A DNA stretch of 33,719 nt, from positions 1 through 33,719 of the forward strand of contig JADGJC010000390.1 in assembly GCA_027596075.1 (NCBI GenBank), written 5' to 3'. Below the pieces are notes generated by a model, which saw only the letters and a list, made by a program, of their open reading frames with translations, had not been told where the DNA came from and did not search any database. A program made the position numbers and the translations under genes. The stretch is from Rhizophlyctis rosea. Taxonomy: Eukaryota > Chytridiomycota > Chytridiomycetes > Rhizophlyctidales > Rhizophlyctidaceae. Numbering within the stretch: position 1 is the first letter of the stretch; each line of letters opens with the position of its first letter. Shown here one piece after another: positions 28,871 to 33,719 of the stretch.

Positions 28871-30139
28871 ATGTCCTGCGCTCTCGATTATGAACAACTG
28901 CGTTATTTGTTTGATGAATCCACCATTCGAGCTGAGCAGCAAAAGACCTTCATCGGCTGGATCATTGATCAGATCCCACAAGGTAGAAGTTCTTCCATGT
29001 AGTTTGTTGTGATACCCGAAGCTTACTTGAAACCTACCTTTTCTTAAGGCGTCTGATTTGGACCCGTCGCCAGCTTACATCAGAGTCGCGTCATTTGGTT
29101 CCTTTCGACGCAGCTTCAATAACGGAGTTACCTGTCAGAACATTCGTTTCTTTCTCACATTCAATGATTACGAGCATCATAATTAGGGACTTCTACTCTC
29201 GACTTCGTCCCTTGCGTCCCCTCCTTACCTGTCTGATTGGATGGAACCCCTTACCCACGGCCGAAATTTCCATTCACGTTCGACCACCAGCGCTGCATTG
29301 GCGACAGGATTGAATGTGCTCCTGGAAAGGATACCTCCAATCTTCGTGTCGCCCGTCATGAGGTCAGTTTTCCATAGCATCTATACTGAGCGGATCATCT
29401 TTTGATATATTCCTACCCCACACAGCATCTGTGGGTTTCCAACACGTATCGGCCTGGTATTTCAATAACAGCCCTGATGACTTCACATCATATGCATTGG
29501 TGGATACGGCGGTACTCTGTGGAGTTGTGGACTTCGAATGGGAAGGACGAGGTGTGTGCACTTCTTTCTTGAAATTTCAGTTGATACGTCGTGCTAATCT
29601 TTGCCCTTATGTTCAGTAGTTTTGATAGGACCGATATTGACCCACAATGACACCATGCTTCCACCGAGCTGCAAGAGAGCATTAGGACTCGCTGTAGATT
29701 TGATGTATTGATGTAGATTAGATATTTTTCTTCTTTAAAACCCGATGTACATACTTTTGCTGGAAGAAGTCAATATACATACTAACCCTTCTCTTCTTTC
29801 CCGGCAGGTTTACAGGTCATAACCACAGATGACGTGCCGTCATGCTCCATTGAAGTAAAGCGGAAGCTCATACACCATGATCGGATAATCTCCGACCCCT
29901 CCCACCCCATCTTCCCGCCACACAATCCCATTGGCCTGCTTGCCACCCAGGTTGATTCTGATGGTGATACGTGCCCTTTTCTACAATGGGATCCGCTGCG
30001 TCGCCGTCGGTCTGCCAAGTCTTCCATTACATCGCCCAGCTATTCTTCCCACACTGGATCCCACAGGTCACTCGCCGATTTAGCCTTGAGGTGTGCACGA
30101 GTTACCCAATGTCCACACCCGCACGGGAGGGAGGTTTGA
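28871..30139 (+). pseudogene. Exon-like segments of an unidentified gene, joins unresolved
   Basis: Several plus-strand segments look coding and are bordered by splice-like signals. First, 28871-28982, MSCALDYEQLRYLFDEST to a GTAGAA donor. Second, from about 29049 after CTTAAG: ASDLDPSPAYIRVASFGSF, then FLTFNDYEHHN, one in-frame TAG (about 29191), then SDWMEPLTHGRNFHSRSTTS and LLERIPPIFVSPVM. Third, from about 29425 after CACACAG: GFQHVSAWYFNNSPDDF, then GVVDFEWEGR to a GTGTGT donor. Fourth, from about 29809 after GGCAG: ITTDDVPSCSIEVKRKLIHH onward to about 30139. Adjacent phases are off by one base at two joins, and one stop interrupts. It may be a decayed gene or a real gene with assembly indels. 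The family is not recognised. Confidence 0.35.
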
Positions 30140-30787
30140 GGAACTTTTCTTCAGATCACCGATTTGCGCTCAAGATTGACACCGCCGAACCGCAAACAGT
30201 CCCCCCGCCCTCCCCCTTCCCCCGACCCATCGAGAAACAGGCACAACACCAAACGCCCGTGGACAGTAAAACCCTTTCTGCTCCGTTCATCAGGGTTCCG
30301 GCCCCGCTGATCTTTTGCCTGTCAAACCGTGCATTACCACTCACTGGAGCACTGAGCTGCTGACATTCTTTACCAGCAAGCTCCTTGCTTCCTTGTCGCA
30401 CCCACTCGGGCACACAGTCTGATTTACTCTCTCCGGCCCACATCTTTCTCCTGAATCCAACTGTTTCAACACGTACCTGACCAACCACTAGTTTCACCTC
30501 CTGCTCCCCAATTCTGATCCCTAGGGTTGCATGTTGCCGGAGCACTGGCAGATCCAGGCACAAAATGCAACTCGCATATTGGATGCAGGAGCTCAGTTCG
30601 GTATCATGGGCGGCTGTGAGTGCGCGAGCCGGACATCAGCACAGACTATTCGCCGTGAGTTCTTGGCAGTGGATATCACTGAGAGGGTCAATTAAGCACT
30701 GCTCCCGGGTGAGTGTTTTTCCTCAACCACCACCTCAATCACGAGCTCAACTACCACCACAACCACAATGTCTATATCGAGCTCACA
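30140..30787. other. Mostly unassigned; one 54-codon open frame
   Basis: The plus strand carries a short frame from ATG 30531 to TAA 30693 encoding MLPEHWQIQAQNATRILDA, which looks protein-like but is unidentified. Just before the end of the neighbouring minus-strand gene lies a CAA/CCA-rich patch (about 30729-30768). Confidence 0.25.
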
Positions 30788-32022
30788 CTATGGGCAGAGC
30801 ATGAAAGAGGGTTGATGGGTTGCTTGCCACAAGGTGATGAAAACATCCGCAACTGGTATAGGGCGACGTACATCTGATTGGGGCTCAGCGGAATGATCTT
30901 GTTCACAAAAGGCAGAGCAGGCGTACGAGAAGAAGTTGCAGTTGGCCTTGCAGCTGGGTGTGCTGTAGCAATGGTTGTGGTTTTTGGTTGTGGTTGTGGT
31001 GGTTGTGGTGATTGTGGTGGTGGCAGTCGAAGTGGTGGTTGGAGGTGCACAACCATCTGGAAGCAGAGCTCTGATGACGTCATCATGAGGCCTGATGTGT
31101 GCGTCGAATGACGAGCATCTCAAAATGGGCGCTGATACCCGAAGGGAGACTAGTGTCAACCGCACACTACGGAGATCACAATGGCAAGATTTAATCAAGC
31201 GTTCAGACTCTGGCAAATGATTCCTAAATGAATTTCCACTTACACTGTTGCTCGAAAGAAGTAATGGACTGGAGCTTGTCTCGGCATGTGGTATAACAAG
31301 TTCTATTGTAGTCGTCGCAGTTGATGGTAGATGTCGTTGTGGTAGCACGTGCTAGTGGATGACGATACAGTTGTGGAGGTGGAAGGGGTCTGGTATGACT
31401 TTGTGGAGGCTTTTGATACTTGGTAGTGGTGGTTGTGACAACTTTGGGGGTCAAGTATGCAATTTTGGCCGTGTTTGTCTTCGAGGCTGCGGGCTGCTGA
31501 TACTGGACTGTGGTGGTCATCTTTAAAGTTGTGTGCTTTTGATACCCGACGGTGGTCGTTGTCATCTTCACAGTTGTTGGCTTTTGATACTTGACGGTGG
31601 TCCTGGTTGAATTTGCGTTATGTGTCTGGTACTTGGCAGTGGTACCTGCCTTTTTCCCGATCGAAGAGTTTTGATATTTCGCAGTTGCAGCCGTCTTGGA
31701 AATAGCTGTCGTGGGCGCCTTACATTTGGTCGGTGGTCGTCGTCTGGGGTTGGATCTTCTTCTGCACGACATCCGGCTTTACCCAATCGCAAGTTCTAAA
31801 GTTCGGTTGGCATCTGCCTACCCCACAATAGCTGAAACATAAACGAGCCGATCAATGATCAGTACCTCAGCCGATCGGTAGAATTGAAGATGTTGAGGGC
31901 GTCTTGCCGCAGTAGCCAATAGTAGAGCAGCACAATCCTTTAGCACAGACTGCGTTGGCTTTCGCACCAGATACACGACCTGCGCCAATCGTGGCCACAA
32001 TCCGCGCGAGCTCAACTACCAT
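30788..32022 (-). CDS. Secreted CBM18 (hevein-like) chitin-binding, Thr-rich repeat protein; joins incomplete
   Basis: Read on the complement from ATG 32022. After a weakly hydrophobic N-terminus comes CAKGLCCSTIGYCGKTP, then, from an acceptor at 31832, YCGVGRCQPNFRTC. Together these form one hevein-type CBM18 module with its CC, GYCG and C-x(5)-C landmarks. The next part, in a shifted frame, is Thr/Lys-rich with six (T/V)-x-Y-Q repeats and then CDDYNRTCYTTCRDKL up to a GTAAGT donor at about 31238. A further Cys/Thr-rich exon (DGCAPPTTT, then CYSTPSCKANCNFFSYACSA) ends at TAG 30788. Such proteins bind chitin in cell walls. Three joins do not close: a TGA and only a 34-nt putative intron inside CBM18, a one-base shift near 31740, and an uncertain third acceptor. 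It may be decayed or mis-assembled. Confidence 0.6.
30960..31045. repeat. GGT/GTT (ACC/AAC) simple-sequence patch
   Basis: Interrupted trinucleotides encode a poly-Thr stretch of the minus-strand chitin-binding protein gene. Confidence 0.8.
31408..31700 (-). repeat. Tandem 15-16-codon Y-Q repeats in the chitin-binding protein gene
   Basis: About six degenerate units, each with (T/V)(A/K/V)(K/G/Q)YQ followed by Thr/Lys-rich sequence, lie in the linker. Examples are TAKYQTHN, TVKYQKPTTVK and TVGYQKHTTLK. Such linkers are often O-glycosylated in fungal wall proteins. Confidence 0.75.
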
Positions 32023-33610
32023 TACGGAAAAGCGCAGTGTTTGCCCGAAATGCTGCGATTCTCACCTTTCGACATACGCATCCAAAGATGTCCATAGCGC
32101 TCCCTTCACCTTGGGCATCTTGTAGCAGGGCGAAGTACAACGCCTTTCGGAGGCTTGATTCTCCTCTCCCACGTTCTCTTGGGGAAAGCTAAGAGAAAAG
32201 ACGGCATGTTCCTGATGCTTATGAGCTTCTCAACAACAGCCTGCTTCTGTGACTGTCCCCACTCATTTGCTTTCGCCCCGAACACGTCGAACTATCCATC
32301 CCATTATTCATCCATCATCCCATTATCAGAGATATGCGAACTCGCTGAGTTGGTCAAAATCATTCAAGAGGTGTGAATACTGTCAAGAGGCGCATCAGCT
32401 GGCGTGTTCAGTTCCCCTGTTCCCTCCGTGTCCCCTCTATAAATCAACAAGATACCCGGCAGTAGTGGGCTGATGTGACTACTCATCCACTTTGAGCTAC
32501 TTTTGTGGGATTGGATCGTATTGCTCCATTTTGTAGGTGTGTAATGACTGTGACTGGTTATCAATCCAACGTCCGTCAATAGTCATGCAATATAACTGGT
32601 ATCCGTTGTTTGTGCATTTCACCATTGAAGTCGATTGCGTTCCACACATCATCGAGATTGTTCAAGTTTTCCAGTTTTCCGTTTTGCAATCATGGCTGAA
32701 AATCAATTTCTTCTTGTACTGTCATGCCTTTCGCATGTCCTGCACTTATGTGGGCCGCGATTGCGTCAAATGCGACTTCCAAAAGGCAGCGACTTACATG
32801 TGATGAAAGGATGACTTTTTGCACCTGGCAGCAAGAAGTTGATGCTATGGCGGGACCAGCTTAGGACCGCCTGGCATTTTCGAACAGCCGCAAGGTTCTT
32901 TGCGAAAACTTCTTCAGTTTCTTCCTTCCATGATATGCAAGTGGAGCCAACCTCGGGCCATAAACGGCCTGGTCATGTCGTTGCCACCCGACAGACTTCG
33001 ATGGCCCTGTAACCGGGCAAGACAGTTCAAATGCCTTATCATTGAGCATGTACAAACGCCGAGGAGTGGCATGCCACCACAGCAAAGCGTCAGTGAAATG
33101 ATCCGTTGATGCCGTATGAATCTTTCCTGTACTACCGATTTCCTTGTCCTGCACAAGTTTCTCGTTGCTTTCACTTAAGGTGAGTTGTCATGAAGGGAAT
33201 CAGAACATATTGTTTCTATGTACGCGATACGAGATGGTCAATCAGAGTTCATTGACATCATTGTTATGGATAGGCATAATTGTTATACTTACGGTGGGTC
33301 ACTTCTCGTTTTGCCCACATTCCACCTCATGGTGAGATTGAAGGTACTAAAACGTGAGTCGAGAGGTAGAGATCGTACCTCGTCCTTGATGATGGCACTA
33401 AGAAAGAGGAAGGTATGTCTACAGTGCCTTCTCCTGAGTACTGTTCAGCTGAGATGACATTTCTTTTTCTGCATTCGGGTGTGCTGCTGTCAGGTTTGAG
33501 ATGATGACCCGGCTGCGACGCCATCGTATTGGTGTGAATGTTGGTTGGGACAATCAAAATGCTCATCCCGTCGATGCAGGGATGCGGACCAGTAGGACGC
33601 GTCTGGTAGT
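32023..33610. other. Right-hand region with no recognised gene
   Basis: I see short frames only. On the minus strand 33154-32861 is open for 97 codons (ALLWWHATPRRLYML within it). On the plus strand 33218-33457 contains SEFIDIIVMDRHNCYTYGGS and reaches a GTATGT site. Neither has a known family or clear gene structure. Confidence 0.3.
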
Positions 33611-33613
33611 TCG

Positions 33614-33712
33614 GACGTGTCACGTGATTGGTTAGATAGATAAACATGTGACTAATTTATTAGCTTAGTCAGGATCACGTAATTCTTATGTAATCACGTC
33701 GATCGCTTACGT
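33614..33712. promoter_or_regulatory. Cluster of ACGT-core sites, including palindromic TCACGTGA
   Basis: Within about 100 bp there are five ACGT cores: GGACGTGT, TCACGTGA (33620-33627), ATCACGTAAT, AATCACGTCG and TTACGTG. Such sites are bound by bHLH (Cbf1/Pho4-type) or bZIP factors. The cluster may belong to a gene beyond the right edge; this is inference. Confidence 0.35.
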
Positions 33713-33719
33713 GTTTTTC

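Noticed and set aside
31722..31739. 18-nt GT-AG intron in the chitin-binding gene
   Set aside because: It is too short, and removing it does not give the frame of the Y-Q repeats.

Overview
The window is nuclear DNA from a filamentous or zoosporic fungus. Genes carry several short GT-AG introns (mostly about 50-150 nt, often with CTGAC-like branch sites and CAG/TAG acceptors), AATAAA-type polyadenylation signals, C2H2 zinc-finger proteins, an RCK/MAK-type kinase and a hevein-like (CBM18) chitin-binding protein. The combination of CBM18 with a TEY-bearing MAK-type kinase would suit a chytrid-like early-diverging fungus. That placement is inference; no rRNA or other marker gene is present.

Layout. 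1-2621 (minus): a large C2H2 zinc-finger gene whose C-terminus runs off the left edge. 3303-3758 (plus): a small three-exon candidate gene. 4247-5703 (plus): a two-exon low-complexity protein with a compact C-terminal domain and one apparent frameshift. 5807-6682 (plus): an F-box-like plus ankyrin protein with an in-frame TAG right after its expected start codon. 6683-13900: a gene-fragment graveyard, all plus strand, with remnants of an ERI1-type exoribonuclease, a PHO84-type phosphate transporter, a SNF2-family helicase, a long unidentified protein, an acidic unidentified protein and cystathionine gamma-lyase. The last remnant contains a 10-N assembly gap. 14433-17028 (plus): an RS-rich C2H2 zinc-finger gene with internal and 3'-UTR tandem repeats. 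18706-22449 (plus): a seven-exon, 1035-residue RCK/MAK/Ime2-type protein kinase, the best-supported gene here. 23865-24635 (plus): a four-exon secretory protein with a signal peptide and a C-terminal KDEL. 24636-28870 is gene-poor with a diverged direct-repeat pair. 28871-30139 holds exon-like segments of an unidentified gene. 30788-32022 (minus): a CBM18, Thr-rich repeat and Cys-rich secreted protein whose exon joins do not all close. 32023 to the end shows nothing recognisable except a cluster of ACGT motifs at the extreme right.

The genes do not form an operon-like or pathway unit. The most striking window-wide signal is compositional: many coding exons start C-rich on the coding strand and end G-rich, with the skew resetting at introns. 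Several otherwise convincing reading frames are broken by single-base shifts. Draft-assembly indels and real decay cannot be separated from the sequence alone.
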